A stretch of DNA of 64,000 nucleotides from Streptococcus parasanguinis (GTDB lineage Bacteria; Bacillota; Bacilli; Lactobacillales; Streptococcaceae): NCBI RefSeq assembly GCF_031582885.1, contig NZ_CP133988.1:1433501-1497500 (forward strand), written 5' to 3'. How positions within the stretch are numbered: position 1 is the first letter of the stretch; every line of letters starts with the position of its first letter. Below are positions 26,631 through 36,295 of the stretch, one piece after another. The notes beneath the pieces were generated by a model that was given only the letters and a program-made list of their open reading frames with translations, did not search any database and was not told the origin of the DNA. The position numbers and the translations under genes were made by a program.

Positions 26631-27521
26631 ATGAGAAAAGTTCATTTATTCCTTGTACTTCTGACTTTGCTTGGTTTATCTGGCTGTAAAGAGACACCAA
26701 AAGAGAGTAAAACAAGTACTTTCAGCTCTCGTAAGGTCACACCCTCTTCATCAACAACAGTTAGTGTAAAAACAAAGGAGCGTACAGAACCTAATCCTCC
26801 AATGCCAGCAGAGGTAGCAGAGCGATTAAAAATTAAGGAAGGCGGCACAGAAGCTGGAACTCAGCAAACTTTGCCATCTTCAAAACAGGAACAAGCTTCA
26901 TCGCAAGAGAATACGCAACCTTCTCAATCACTCAAACAAGAAACATCGACCAAAGAGAATCAAGGGGTCCGAAAACTATTGCCTATTCCTTTAAAACTTC
27001 AAGAAGAATGGTATTTCTGTGCTCCGGCGACAGTTCATATGATGCTGGCTAGTCGAGGGGTTAGCGTCTCTCAACATCAATTGGCTAAGGAAATGGGGAC
27101 TTATAATCCCTATGGGACTCATAATCGGGATGCGATTCGCGTATTGAATCAGAATCTATTTGGCTATCCAGAACCAAGTGGAAATCAAGCTGGTTATCGA
27201 CTAGCTACTGTAACAGACGCTCGTCCAGATTCTGAAGATATCCGACTCTTTAAAGAACGCGTGCGCAAAGATATTGATGATGGCTATCCTCTCTATTACA
27301 CCTTCAATGTTGCACAAATCTATCCTGGAAAAAGTGGGGAACATAATGTGATTGGAGTAGGCTATGAATTGACAGCAGATGGCAAGGACATCTCAGCAAT
27401 CTATTATTTAGACCCCGATACACATGTACAGGATCCTAGCTATGGAGGTTTGAAGAAGCTGACACCAGAGGAGTTGTTAGCAGCAATGGCTACGTGTGGT
27501 GAGAAAAATTATGCCTGGTGA
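26631..27521 (+). CDS. C39-like peptidase lipoprotein
   Basis: 296 residues. A signal peptide ends in lipobox LSGC, followed by a Ser/Thr/Gln-rich low-complexity linker (about 22-120). The C-terminal half is a papain-fold C39-like domain with Cys in WYFCAPATVHM, His in EHNVIGVGYE and Asp in YYLDPD. C39 domains usually trim bacteriocin leaders inside the cell, but this one is predicted extracellular and lipid-anchored, so its target is unclear. AAAGGAG precedes ATG 26631. It is the last gene of the module. Confidence 0.78.
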   Translation: MRKVHLFLVLLTLLGLSGCKETPKESKTSTFSSRKVTPSSSTTVSVKTKERTEPNPPMPAEVAERLKIKEGGTEAGTQQTLPSSKQEQASSQENTQPSQSLKQETSTKENQGVRKLLPIPLKLQEEWYFCAPATVHMMLASRGVSVSQHQLAKEMGTYNPYGTHNRDAIRVLNQNLFGYPEPSGNQAGYRLATVTDARPDSEDIRLFKERVRKDIDDGYPLYYTFNVAQIYPGKSGEHNVIGVGYELTADGKDISAIYYLDPDTHVQDPSYGGLKKLTPEELLAAMATCGEKNYAW

Positions 27522-27570
27522 GAAAATATAGTCGTAAAACGAAAGTTAGTTCATGACACGGTCTCTTTTC

Positions 27571-27599
27571 TTGATATTCAAAAATAATGAGAGTAAAAT
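27571..27599 (+). promoter_or_regulatory. Promoter for the 27,637 gene
   Basis: TTGATA (27571-27576), 17-base spacer, TAAAAT (27594-27599). Confidence 0.6.
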
Positions 27600-27636
27600 A
27601 TAGAGGAAATCTGAACAAAAAAGAGGATCATATTCG

Positions 27637-28278
27637 ATGATGAAAATTCCAGTGGAAAAACTTAGTCTATTTGAACAGTTAGATCGTATAGTAGTGGCTT
27701 TTTTTAGCAAGCAACAATCTTCCAGTCCTTACGATTTAAATGTCAGTATTACACAAGAACACCTTGACCGGAAAAAGCAAGAGCTCGAACCATTAGGCTA
27801 TCAAGCTGTCCAACTACCATTAGGAATGGCTTTAGATAATATCATCCAGCAACTTCATTATCAAAATTTAATCCTTGGCGGACTTGCTCCCGACGAAATT
27901 ATAGTCAGCAAAGAAGAATTAATGCCTTTGAAAGATATTGTGGACAGTTTTTGTATTATGTACGCTGCAGCGAATAACAGACTGGAAAATAGTAAGGCTT
28001 ATGAATTAATGAAAGATAAGACAGTTTATTTTATTGGTAAACTATTTACAGATATTCCAAAAGCCGGTGATGAAATTGCTTATTTAGGAATTGATCGAAT
28101 AGCGAGCGATGGCACACCATATGAAGCAGTTAAATGCTTTTTAACGGAAGAGAGTGCAGAGAAGTTCAATGGTGAAAAAAGACCGGTCACCCCTGCAAAC
28201 TTGGCCTATCTAAAATCATTCTGGGGAAAACCAGTCATTATTGAGCCACACCGTAATTATTGGATCGAATTTTTATAG
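27637..28278 (+). CDS. Hypothetical cytoplasmic protein
   Basis: 213 residues, no signal peptide or membrane segment. I do not recognise a family with confidence. The C-terminal half (VYFIGKLFTDIPKAGDEIAY...CFLTEESAEKF) resembles by eye the SseB-like domain, which also has a 'value then residue-range' pattern, but this is weak. It has its own promoter upstream and a strong bidirectional terminator downstream. Confidence 0.6.
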   Translation: MMKIPVEKLSLFEQLDRIVVAFFSKQQSSSPYDLNVSITQEHLDRKKQELEPLGYQAVQLPLGMALDNIIQQLHYQNLILGGLAPDEIIVSKEELMPLKDIVDSFCIMYAAANNRLENSKAYELMKDKTVYFIGKLFTDIPKAGDEIAYLGIDRIASDGTPYEAVKCFLTEESAEKFNGEKRPVTPANLAYLKSFWGKPVIIEPHRNYWIEFL

Positions 28279-28284
28279 AAAGAA

Positions 28285-28328
28285 TAAAAGAGCGTAAGAT
28301 ACCATAAAAAAGTCCTACGCTCTTTTTC
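28285..28328. terminator. Bidirectional terminator between the 27,637 gene and xerS
   Basis: AAAAGAGCGTA...TACGCTCTTTTT with T-runs on both strands. A second palindrome, TACATAAT...ATTATGTA at about 28343-28362, lies right after the xerS stop and may also end xerS transcription. Confidence 0.85.
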
Positions 28329-28364
28329 TAACACTAAAATATTACATAATTTATATTATGTACT

Positions 28365-29435
28365 TTATAAACTATCCAAGGCATTTTTCTGCTCATCATT
28401 AACGATATGCGTATACAAGTCGGTAACTTGTGTGCTAGCATGTCCTAGTTGATGGCTGACCAAAACTTGGGATTTGGTTGCATCATAGAGGCGAGTTGCT
28501 AGTGTATGGCGCAGTTTGTGGGGGGTCACGCGCACTTTGAAGTCCTCTGAATACTTGGCGACCATTTTTTCAACACTAGAAGCATCAATTCGGTTTGGAA
28601 CACCTCGATACAAGGTTAAGAATAAAGCTGTATCAGTCTTTTCTGTCTTGTAACGTTTGTCTCGAATAGCAAGATATTGCTCGAGATAAGGCTTAGCAAA
28701 GGCAGCAACATTGACTGAGTCTCGTTTTCCACCTTTTCGAGTGACGTCAATGACCATCATCTTAAGATTGAGGTCACGAAGGTCCAAGTTGACTGCTTCA
28801 GAGAGACGGACACCAGAGGCAAGAAGGAGTGCGATAATGGCTAAATCTCGTTCTTTATTCTTATTAAAAGAGGATAAGGCGCGGTTTGAGAGTGTTTGTG
28901 GGTACTCCTGGTCGATATAGTTAAGGAAACCTTCTGTTTCATCCCCTAAAAAGAGTTTTTGCTTGATATTTTCAGCTCGAGCCGCCAAGGTTTCTTTCTT
29001 TTTCTTGGTAGCAACTTTCTTCATAACATTTCGATAGAAATAAGGTTCACCTTGCTCATTTTCAACCTCCTCAGTCAAATACTTATAAAGACTAGATAAT
29101 GCAGAAAGGGTACGGTTAATCGTTGTTTGGGAAACCCCGTTTTTTGTCGTATTGGCATTGAGCAGAGGACGTTCACGTAAGTAAAGAATAAAGGATTCCA
29201 TGTCTTTCTTGGTCATGTGCTCCAGAACGTCTAAGGGGATCTCGGCCATGGTGTCAGCATCCGATATACCAGATTCCAAAACCCAGGTAAAAAATCGATC
29301 GTATTCCTTTAAGTATTCGTACAAAGTTGTAAAACTGTATGGAACGGCCAGTTTCGATTGATAATATTCCAATACATACCAGGGCATGACTTGTTTGAGT
29401 TTATCAATCCGTTCTAATAAGATATCGCGTTTCAT
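28365..29435 (-). CDS. xerS: Tyrosine recombinase XerS
   Basis: 356 residues, the exact form of the single streptococcal Xer recombinase that resolves chromosome dimers at difSL. The catalytic set is visible: R in [20 protein letters not shown], and the tyrosine in DLYTHI near the C terminus. The start ATG 29435 follows GGAGA; four extra codons upstream exist but lack a better site. It faces against all genes to its left. Its promoter overlaps the difSL site 50 bases upstream, suggesting self-regulation. Confidence 0.97.
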   Translation of the reverse strand: MKRDILLERIDKLKQVMPWYVLEYYQSKLAVPYSFTTLYEYLKEYDRFFTWVLESGISDADTMAEIPLDVLEHMTKKDMESFILYLRERPLLNANTTKNGVSQTTINRTLSALSSLYKYLTEEVENEQGEPYFYRNVMKKVATKKKKETLAARAENIKQKLFLGDETEGFLNYIDQEYPQTLSNRALSSFNKNKERDLAIIALLLASGVRLSEAVNLDLRDLNLKMMVIDVTRKGGKRDSVNVAAFAKPYLEQYLAIRDKRYKTEKTDTALFLTLYRGVPNRIDASSVEKMVAKYSEDFKVRVTPHKLRHTLATRLYDATKSQVLVSHQLGHASTQVTDLYTHIVNDEQKNALDSL

Positions 29436-29463
29436 GTTTTTCTCCAAATCTTTCTATACTAGT

Positions 29464-29492
29464 AGTATAGCATAGCCAGATATATTTTTCAA
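29464..29492 (-). promoter_or_regulatory. xerS promoter overlapping difSL
   Basis: Read on the - strand: TTGAAA (29492-29487), 17-base spacer, TATACT (29469-29464). The -35 box is the last six bases of difSL, so recombinase bound at difSL would occlude RNA polymerase. Confidence 0.65.
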
Positions 29493-29517
29493 GAAAATTA
29501 TAGTTTTTCGGAAAGAT
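29487..29517. other. difSL recombination site
   Basis: 31 bases matching the streptococcal/lactococcal difSL: on the - strand it reads ATCTTTCCGAAAAAC then TATAATTTTCTTGAAA, with imperfect dyad arms. It lies about 50 bases upstream of xerS, the conserved place. Gene orientation flips around this point, consistent with the replication terminus. Confidence 0.85.
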
Positions 29518-29594
29518 GTCATAGGGTATCTATAGGACTGTTTTGTATCCAAAAGGATAACCAAAAAAATTTTTTAAGCCAATTATACTCAATT

Positions 29595-29675
29595 ATGTAC
29601 TTTATTTAAGTGAACACTGGAAATTTTTTACTACTCTCAATTCAGTTGAAAATGTACTTTATTTAAGTGAAAACT
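29595..29675 (+). repeat. 24-bp direct repeats at the island border beside difSL
   Basis: ATGTACTTTATTTAAGTGAA followed by CACT (29595-29618) or AACT (29652-29675): two copies with one mismatch, 57 bases apart. The core TGTACTTTAT also occurs in the 97-bp repeats at 47755 and 50612, at the far end of the island, so these may be remnants of one attachment or border sequence. Confidence 0.65.
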
Positions 29676-29681
29676 AAAAAA

Positions 29682-29750
29682 TTTTCAAATGTACATTTTG
29701 ACAATAAAAAAACACTCTAATATCAATTTAATGAAATTTAGAGTGTTTTT
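29682..29750. repeat. Left copy of the 67-bp direct repeat, also a terminator
   Basis: About 60 of 67 positions match 37949-38015 in the same orientation. The two copies flank the recombinase operon. The right half is a hairpin (AACACTCTAA...TTTAGAGTGTT) with T-runs on both strands, so this copy also terminates the operon ending at 29757. Confidence 0.75.
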
Positions 29751-29756
29751 ATTTAT

Positions 29757-32033
29757 CTATATTTTTTCAAACTGTACAAAGTGTTCTTGCTTTCTTCTGT
29801 GGCCTTTGCAAATGGAACACGACCTTTTATTGCGTTTTTTGTATGCCATTCTTTCTTTTACTTGAATTTTGTAACGGTGATTAAGATTTTCTTGACATAT
29901 CCACCATACAGGCAGAATACTCAACTCTGTAATTTCAGTTGGACTTACTATCAAGGAGTTATTTAGATAATCCCACTCATTCATTAGACTTTGTTGCGTT
30001 GTTGCTAAATCGTTAAATCCTTTTAATACTTTTTGATTTCTACAGTATGGACAAGAATTTTCTCTGTAAAATTTTTCTTTAATAACTTTCTGATATTCTC
30101 CAGTACATACAGGGCATTTCCACCATGCATTATATGTTGAATTTGCCCTTACTGAAGACATTTCTTGTTTATTTAATGATGACCATTCTTTAATTAACCA
30201 AGGATGTGTTGTTTCAAGATCATTATAACCTTTTGCAGTCTTCTTAAAAGAACAATATGGACAACATTGGTCGTTTTTGTGGCGATCAGAAATTTTTGCT
30301 TTAAAACTTCTGTGACATTTTCGACAAATCCAATTGGTTAAAGCATTTGAATCATAAAAGAAGGTATCAATATCACCATTCAGTTCTTTTACCCATTCAT
30401 TGTTTAAGTACGGTTTAACATAGCTTAGTGTTTCATTTGGTTTAGGAATTTTTTTATTACAGTAAGGACATATAGAATTGAGACTATTAGAATTATTGTT
30501 TGTAAACACACCTAGAACAATCCCTAATCTCTCCTGAAATTCTAAATCACAACAATCACAAATCCAATTAAATATTTTATTCTCGGTTTCTGACGATTTC
30601 GTCACCTCATCAGGTTTTTCTACATTCTTGCTACTCCAAAGGTCACACAACTCAGGATAAGTATCTGCAATTGTATTATAACCTTTTAATGCTTGTTCAT
30701 CATTACAATATGGACAGCTATCTATTACTTCTTTTCTTATTGGAATTGAACAAAGGTATTCACCTTGACAAACAGAACACTTCCACCAATATTTTTTTGT
30801 TTCAATGTGGCTCAATGCTAAATGAACAGGCAATCCATTTTTATCGCTCCATTCTTCCTGTAATTTTGGGAAATTATAGAGTATATCATTGTTAAAAACA
30901 AGTGTATCCCAATCACAACGATTAGGACAAGTTTGAAAATTACTATTCTCTAAGTCGGTTCTTAAAATCATTTCAATTGGACTACAATAAAAACTGACTT
31001 TGCAGCAAGGGCATTTCCAATTTATGCATTTAGAAGACTTATACCAGTATTCAGAAATAGGTTTATCATTACTTTTATCCCAAAATTTCTCTAAATAAGG
31101 ATGAGTTTCTTGTAAAGTATTATATCCTTTTAACATCAATTTATTATCACAATAAGGGCAGCCTTCAAGATGCCTTTTGACAACACTACATTCATATTGA
31201 CCATGACATTTAAAACACTGCCATCTTACTAAGATGTTGGATAAACTATCAATCATATTACTTTTTACATGAGTTGGAATAAATTGCTTAAAAAGATTTC
31301 TATCTGTATGTAATAGGGGGTTCGCTTTCACTTTAATTGGGGTATCGAATGTAGCTTTACAGTTAGTACAATAGAAACTATATCTTTTGATTCTTGAAAT
31401 TAGCTGATCAATAGACAACTTAAAGATATGGTCACATTTGTCGCATTTCCAATTTCTAGGGATTGTAACATTGTCACTTAACTTCAGATCATTAAACTCT
31501 ACATCGTTTTGCTCCCCTGGAAGATAAATTTTCCGAAGATTAGGGTATGCTTTAGTGTAAGGTACAAAATGTGTACTTTCATTACATCCGACATGAACAA
31601 GCTCTTGATTATGTTTATTGATTAATTTAGAAGTGTTTGCTACATCTTTCCAACCAACATGACAGGTAGGACATTTGAAGTGAAATAACCTCTTTGAAGA
31701 AAAAGATAAATTATCAATCTCTTCCTGAATGGTTTCTATATTTTCATAATGAAAGTTTATGTACCTTAGAAAGTTAGGAATCCTTGCAGATATAGAGTTT
31801 TCCCCTTTTATGAACACTTTTCCAAGCTCACATACAGGACAGATTTTTGAATGATTTTGAATATTCTTATAAGATTTTGATGTACTTGCTTTCCATTCAT
31901 AAGAACAGGTAGGACATTTCCAGTTAATGTGTTTTTTACTGGTAATTGTTATTTTTTCTACATCTATTTTGATATTCTTGTCAAAGTCCCAATAGTTCAA
32001 TAAGGCTGGAAAATCAGTGATTAAGTCTGACAT
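29757..32033 (-). CDS. Zinc-ribbon array protein (DUF4379-like repeats)
   Basis: 758 residues made of about ten units of 60-75 residues. Each has a W-x-C-x2-C (WKCPTC, WKCDKC, WQCFKC, WKCPCC, WKCSVC, WICDCC, WICRKC, WKCPVC) and, 25-35 residues later, a second pair, usually CPYC. Units also share a DLWDxxKN-like and a GYNDL-type segment before the cysteines, the pattern of the 'probable zinc-ribbon' DUF4379 family. No nuclease or helicase domain is attached. AGGAGGAGAAA precedes the ATG. It is the last gene of the recombinase operon, 9 bases after the coiled-coil gene. The first unit ends in CPVC and the last in CSIC. Nucleic-acid binding is likely; the role is unknown. Confidence 0.75.
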   Translation of the reverse strand: MSDLITDFPALLNYWDFDKNIKIDVEKITITSKKHINWKCPTCSYEWKASTSKSYKNIQNHSKICPVCELGKVFIKGENSISARIPNFLRYINFHYENIETIQEEIDNLSFSSKRLFHFKCPTCHVGWKDVANTSKLINKHNQELVHVGCNESTHFVPYTKAYPNLRKIYLPGEQNDVEFNDLKLSDNVTIPRNWKCDKCDHIFKLSIDQLISRIKRYSFYCTNCKATFDTPIKVKANPLLHTDRNLFKQFIPTHVKSNMIDSLSNILVRWQCFKCHGQYECSVVKRHLEGCPYCDNKLMLKGYNTLQETHPYLEKFWDKSNDKPISEYWYKSSKCINWKCPCCKVSFYCSPIEMILRTDLENSNFQTCPNRCDWDTLVFNNDILYNFPKLQEEWSDKNGLPVHLALSHIETKKYWWKCSVCQGEYLCSIPIRKEVIDSCPYCNDEQALKGYNTIADTYPELCDLWSSKNVEKPDEVTKSSETENKIFNWICDCCDLEFQERLGIVLGVFTNNNSNSLNSICPYCNKKIPKPNETLSYVKPYLNNEWVKELNGDIDTFFYDSNALTNWICRKCHRSFKAKISDRHKNDQCCPYCSFKKTAKGYNDLETTHPWLIKEWSSLNKQEMSSVRANSTYNAWWKCPVCTGEYQKVIKEKFYRENSCPYCRNQKVLKGFNDLATTQQSLMNEWDYLNNSLIVSPTEITELSILPVWWICQENLNHRYKIQVKERMAYKKRNKRSCSICKGHRRKQEHFVQFEKI

Positions 32034-32042
32034 TTTCTCCTC

Positions 32043-32768
32043 CTAATACTTAGTCTTGTTATCCAGTAAGTCTTTTATTTCCAAAATCTTACTTTTGCTT
32101 GTTTGCTTTTCAGTATGAGTATGTTTTTCAAAAGATATTTTTGTGTCTGAAGTAATAACATTCTCACTAAGATACTTCTTAGTTACTAGTTGCTGATCAG
32201 ATTTTAACAAGCCCTCTTCTTTTAACAATTCATTCGCAATATCAGGATACAAACTAGTTTTAAGAAGATTCCTTAACTTTTTGTTTTCCTCTAATAATTC
32301 TTTGTTTAACGCTGTCTGCTCCTTTATTTCAGCATTCTTTTCATTAAGTTGTGCTACCTCATTTTTCAACTCTGAAACTCTTGTTTTGAGCTTACTGGCT
32401 TCTTCCTTATATTCTATTGCTGCATCAACAACTCTTTTATAATAATTGTTAAGTTCCATCAATGCTGATTTGATTGCTTTAGGGGTTCTATTGGTCATTA
32501 AGAAACGTTCTACATCTAGAGTTTTATACGTTATAACTGTTTGATAAGTGTCGTCTTCAAATAGTTCCAATCTATCATTAAGGGCTTGTCTAAATTCTTT
32601 GTTTCTTCTAATCGTTGTGTCTGCAACCTGCGGAAATCCGTTGCTTCTAAGGTAATTTCCAAACTGTGGAATTTTGAATAGTCTAGGATTATTCGAACAA
32701 TGTTCCAGTAAATAATGTTCAAATAATAATAGCAATTCTTGATTATCAATATACTTCTTTCTAGCCAT
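32043..32768 (-). CDS. Coiled-coil protein of the recombinase operon
   Basis: 241 residues. The N-terminal 90 residues (NQELLLLFEHYLLEHC...ADTTIRRNKEFRQAL) look like a compact DNA-binding helical domain; residues about 105-170 form a heptad-rich coiled coil (EEASKLKTRVSELKNEVAQLNEKN). The position after recombinase genes and the coiled coil recall the small third proteins of Tn554-type (TnpC) and trio-type elements, but the sequence link is not proven. The ATG overlaps the original end of the broken recombinase by 8 bases. Confidence 0.7.
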   Translation of the reverse strand: MARKKYIDNQELLLLFEHYLLEHCSNNPRLFKIPQFGNYLRSNGFPQVADTTIRRNKEFRQALNDRLELFEDDTYQTVITYKTLDVERFLMTNRTPKAIKSALMELNNYYKRVVDAAIEYKEEASKLKTRVSELKNEVAQLNEKNAEIKEQTALNKELLEENKKLRNLLKTSLYPDIANELLKEEGLLKSDQQLVTKKYLSENVITSDTKISFEKHTHTEKQTSKSKILEIKDLLDNKTKY

Positions 32769-34433
32769 TTGAGAACTCCTGTAAGGATAAATGTTTTTCA
32801 GTTAGATATTCTTGATAAGAATGACTAACTGTTTTAAGTTTTAATAATGCCTCACCAATATCTTCTATATTCCCCTTTCCTTGTCGAACTCTTTTTATAG
32901 CCTCATCTACAATTAAAGCTTCCTCGTCGATTGATTTCTTAAAGGATTTATCCATAGAGAAATAATAGAGAAATAATCTTTTCCAGCTTTTCTGTAAAAT
33001 GGACAACTAGTACAAGCACCAAGCTCTGCATGTGAGCTAATGACTTTAAGACAGTCTGAATAATCACCTTCCGCAAATCGAGGTGAATAACATCTGCCCT
33101 TATTATCAAGAGGAACATAGTTTTTATTAATGGTGTATTTATGTTGAGTTTTACTTATAGCGTAAGACGTTTGAGAGTTTGTTAATTTACGATAAAGCTG
33201 ATAGCTCCTACATTCAATAAACTGACTCAGATTTGAAAAATAATGTGAAGATGTTGTGATACTATCATGTCCAGCTAAGAGCATTGCTGTTACTGGACTA
33301 GCTCCTTCTGCTATCAAATTGATCATTGCAATGTGTCTAGTATCTCCAATATGAATGAAATTAATCTCATGATCGTCTAATTGATTTGGGGAATTGATAT
33401 GATGGACAAAATACCCATACTGTTGAGATACAATCTCATTAAAGAAATATTTTAAAATTGTATTTAAGTTACTGTACGTCAAGAAACGGTTTTTAGTACT
33501 AGCAATACGTTTCCATTTCCGATAATGAGAGTCTGTCACAAATAGGGTATCTAACTGTGTAGATGATAAGTCTTTGGTTAGCTCTAAATAATTTAAAATC
33601 TCACTCGCAAGCTTAAATGGTACTTCGTAAGTTGTTAAATAATAATCCTCTGAAATTTTATGGGATACTCCCTTGTCTTTTCCTTTTAAGTTATTTCGTC
33701 TGAGAGTTAAGTAATATTTTCCGTCTTTTTCTGTGAGACAATTTCTCTGAGTGAGCAAAAACTCCCTTGGTCTAAGTGGTACTACTGCTGTTATTTGTCA
33801 CCATAAGTAAAGAGGGTAGTAAAACAATCTTTCCTCATCTAATAATGATTTAACCCAATAGTCGTTTAAAATATCATTAAATAAAAAATAGGATTGAAAT
33901 TGGGCTAACTTTCGCTGTTTTTTAGTGTTCAGTTGATAACTAACATTTAAAAGTTCATCTAGTTGCTCAATCAGTTGGGTTAATTCGTTACTCTCTAAAC
34001 ATGGTAGTGTAGAAAGAAAATCTATACATACTGAGGGGTTGGAAATCTTCATATTTGCTAATGAGAAGGCTTCGTTCACTTTTAGTTCTCTGACTAATTT
34101 CTTTATATCTCTTAAAAAGGCTTGGAGAGTGATTAAAACATGATGTTCCATAGATAGCACTATAAAACTCTTTAAGTAGGTAACAAAATCATCAAAAGAT
34201 AATTGAAATACTTGTTCATAAAACCTTTTATATTGGAATTTATTCAAGTTAAAAATGAAGCTAACGTTAGAATATTCATTAGTCGTTTCCCATTTATTTT
34301 CTTCAAAATTGGTGGTTAGAATAATCCCTTTTTCAACATAGTCTTGAAAACATTCTTTTGCGCTCTCAATCATATTGTCATCAAACAGGATAATTTCATT
34401 TACTTTACGAAATAATTTTGATTGATTATTCAA
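32761..34433 (-). pseudogene. Tyrosine recombinase broken by a TGA and an 11-bp duplication
   Basis: Reading on the - strand from TTG 34433 gives a frame that stops at a single in-frame TGA (33800-33798), right after a TGG codon. The same frame continues as QITAVVPLRPREFLL, whose LRPRE holds the first catalytic arginine, then through TRHIAMINL and AGHDSITTSSHYF (box II arginine/histidine and tyrosine) to CTSCPFYRKAGKDYFS. There an 11-bp tandem duplication (TAGAGAAATAA at 32954-32964 and 32965-32975) shifts the frame. Deleting one copy joins it to MDKSFKKSIDEEAL...LLKLKTVSHSYQEYL, the natural end. The intact gene would be about 553 residues. The start overlaps the upstream stop (TTGA). Confidence 0.85.
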
Positions 34434-36283
34434 CTGACTAACTCCTTAATAATATCCTCATAATCAGACAATACAGCTTCGCCATACTGTTCTGATAAAG
34501 CTTGCAACATTTCTGTAAGACATGGTTTAATCTGCTTCTCAAGAATGGCTCGAACCTTTCCTCGTTCAAGTTCATTCTTTAATTTTTGATATTGTTTATT
34601 GAGTCGATTAAACTCACCAATTAACAAAAGCAAGGTAGATTTTGTTTGTAATTCATACTGACAGCCGACGCAATGCTGACGGTCATCATAGGGACATAGT
34701 TTCCCTAGTGCAGATAAAAGACACATACTCTCTCCTTGCTTAGAAAAAGCTTCTCCGTTACCAATTCGATGACAGATCGTCAGTAATTGTTCAGGATCAA
34801 CATTATTTTCAATTAGAGTTTTTAATGCTTGTTGCGAACGTGAATCAGCCCTAATACTCAATTCCAACGTTTTTTCAATTTCAATTGGCGTTAAATCTAA
34901 ACTTTTAATCATTTGAGTTTGTTGGCTTGGACTTAATTTTTTATACTTTCCTCTAGTTACAATGGTCAAGAGCATAGACGGAATCATGGATAATACGCCT
35001 CGTTCAAATAGCTCTTTTGCAACCATTTCAGGTTTTAGTTGTCCGAGTTGGGCATCTTTTAGATACGTTGTTGTGGTTTGTGCAAATTCATTAAAATCCC
35101 CTTTATGGCTACGAGCTAATGCTGCTAGAAAATAACCTTTAATATTCAGTTCTGACTTTTCTTCAAGAACATCATCTGCTAACATTGCGACAGATTGTAA
35201 GTAGGACTTGTTTGCAGAACGACTACTAAAGTTACGCTCTAAAAATAAATTTCCGATTTCCTCTCCCATATAACTAGTAATCTTTTCATAAGTTTTAATT
35301 TGTCTGATCAATGGATTTTCTGCATTGTATGGTATTTGAAGTTGGAAATGTGCCTCACAGATAGCCAATAACGTTCCAATAAGAACCTGACAACTTTCTG
35401 GGACATGAAACTTTAACTGAGCAACATTAGAAGCGTTTTTGGTTTTATTAGGTGTTAAGTTTAAATAAGTCAATCTTGTTGTAATACTTAGTAAAGTCCT
35501 TCTAGCTTCACTACTACTCCAAGTTCCATCTACTACTGCTTCTAAAACTTCTAATGGTTCTCTTGTTAATTTAGGATGTCCTAATCTTTCTAAGTCTGTT
35601 GATCTTAGTGCGCAAATAAAATGTAACCCTAGATACAACCATGTATCTGCATAGTTTTTTGAATTTGCTGCTTTACACAACATATCATTTTTTATGATGT
35701 AGTTTTCGTTGAATAGGTAGTACATTAATTCAAGGTATTCATCTAATTCATACGCTCCATTTGCACTCTCAATCGTGTAACGCTTTGTCATTTCAAAACT
35801 TACTCGATAACGAGTAACGCCTTTATTGAGTAGCCATTTAATAAATTGAATGAGGATATTGCCTTGTGACTTCGTAAGAACTTCTGTTGCTACTTCTACT
35901 AAGGTCTCTACTTCAGCATCACTATATAGAAACAAATCCTTTGTTAAGTAGTATGCTAAAAAATCAAGTAGATAGAAACGATTTGTTTCACTCAGCTTTT
36001 CTTCTTCAGCAAATTGTACGAATAATTCACTTGTAGAAGGAAATTTTTTTGAAAAGATTCCTTCCATACTCTTAATTCCAGGAGGTGTTGTTAGATAGTC
36101 TTTGATGTGATTTTTAAGAACTTCAGCATCTTTTTCAGAAATAGTATAATCATCAAGATTTATAGACACACCAAACCATTCATTGTCTAGTAAGAATCCA
36201 CTGACTTTCTCACGGTGTTTTATTGTAGCAGCACCTAACTCGACTAATATTCTTTCAAGATAATTTTTTAAATCTACTACCAA
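34430..36283 (-). CDS. Large recombinase-partner protein of the trio
   Basis: 617 residues. A segment HFICALRSTDLERLG resembles the first arginine box of tyrosine recombinases, but no HxxR or active tyrosine is visible, so it is probably not catalytic. The C terminus has a cysteine cluster, LCPYDDRQHCVGCQYE, then a helical tail, like the CTSCPFYR cluster in the neighbouring recombinase. Its TTG start 36283 has AAGGAG 6 bases upstream, within the end of the upstream gene. Size and place recall the middle gene of three-gene recombinase elements (Tn554, RIT and GMT types), which is inference. Confidence 0.65.
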   Translation of the reverse strand: MVVDLKNYLERILVELGAATIKHREKVSGFLLDNEWFGVSINLDDYTISEKDAEVLKNHIKDYLTTPPGIKSMEGIFSKKFPSTSELFVQFAEEEKLSETNRFYLLDFLAYYLTKDLFLYSDAEVETLVEVATEVLTKSQGNILIQFIKWLLNKGVTRYRVSFEMTKRYTIESANGAYELDEYLELMYYLFNENYIIKNDMLCKAANSKNYADTWLYLGLHFICALRSTDLERLGHPKLTREPLEVLEAVVDGTWSSSEARRTLLSITTRLTYLNLTPNKTKNASNVAQLKFHVPESCQVLIGTLLAICEAHFQLQIPYNAENPLIRQIKTYEKITSYMGEEIGNLFLERNFSSRSANKSYLQSVAMLADDVLEEKSELNIKGYFLAALARSHKGDFNEFAQTTTTYLKDAQLGQLKPEMVAKELFERGVLSMIPSMLLTIVTRGKYKKLSPSQQTQMIKSLDLTPIEIEKTLELSIRADSRSQQALKTLIENNVDPEQLLTICHRIGNGEAFSKQGESMCLLSALGKLCPYDDRQHCVGCQYELQTKSTLLLLIGEFNRLNKQYQKLKNELERGKVRAILEKQIKPCLTEMLQALSEQYGEAVLSDYEDIIKELVS

Positions 36284-36295
36284 TAGCTACTCCTT

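Noticed and set aside
22775..28278. A lactococcin 972 precursor gene
   Set aside because: No small ORF with a signal peptide and a beta-rich mature part was found near the exporter.
32761..33006. A separate 81-aa protein
   Set aside because: It is the original C terminus of the same recombinase, shifted by an 11-bp duplication.
33798..34433. A separate 211-aa protein
   Set aside because: It is the N-terminal part of the broken recombinase; the next half is in the same frame after one TGA.
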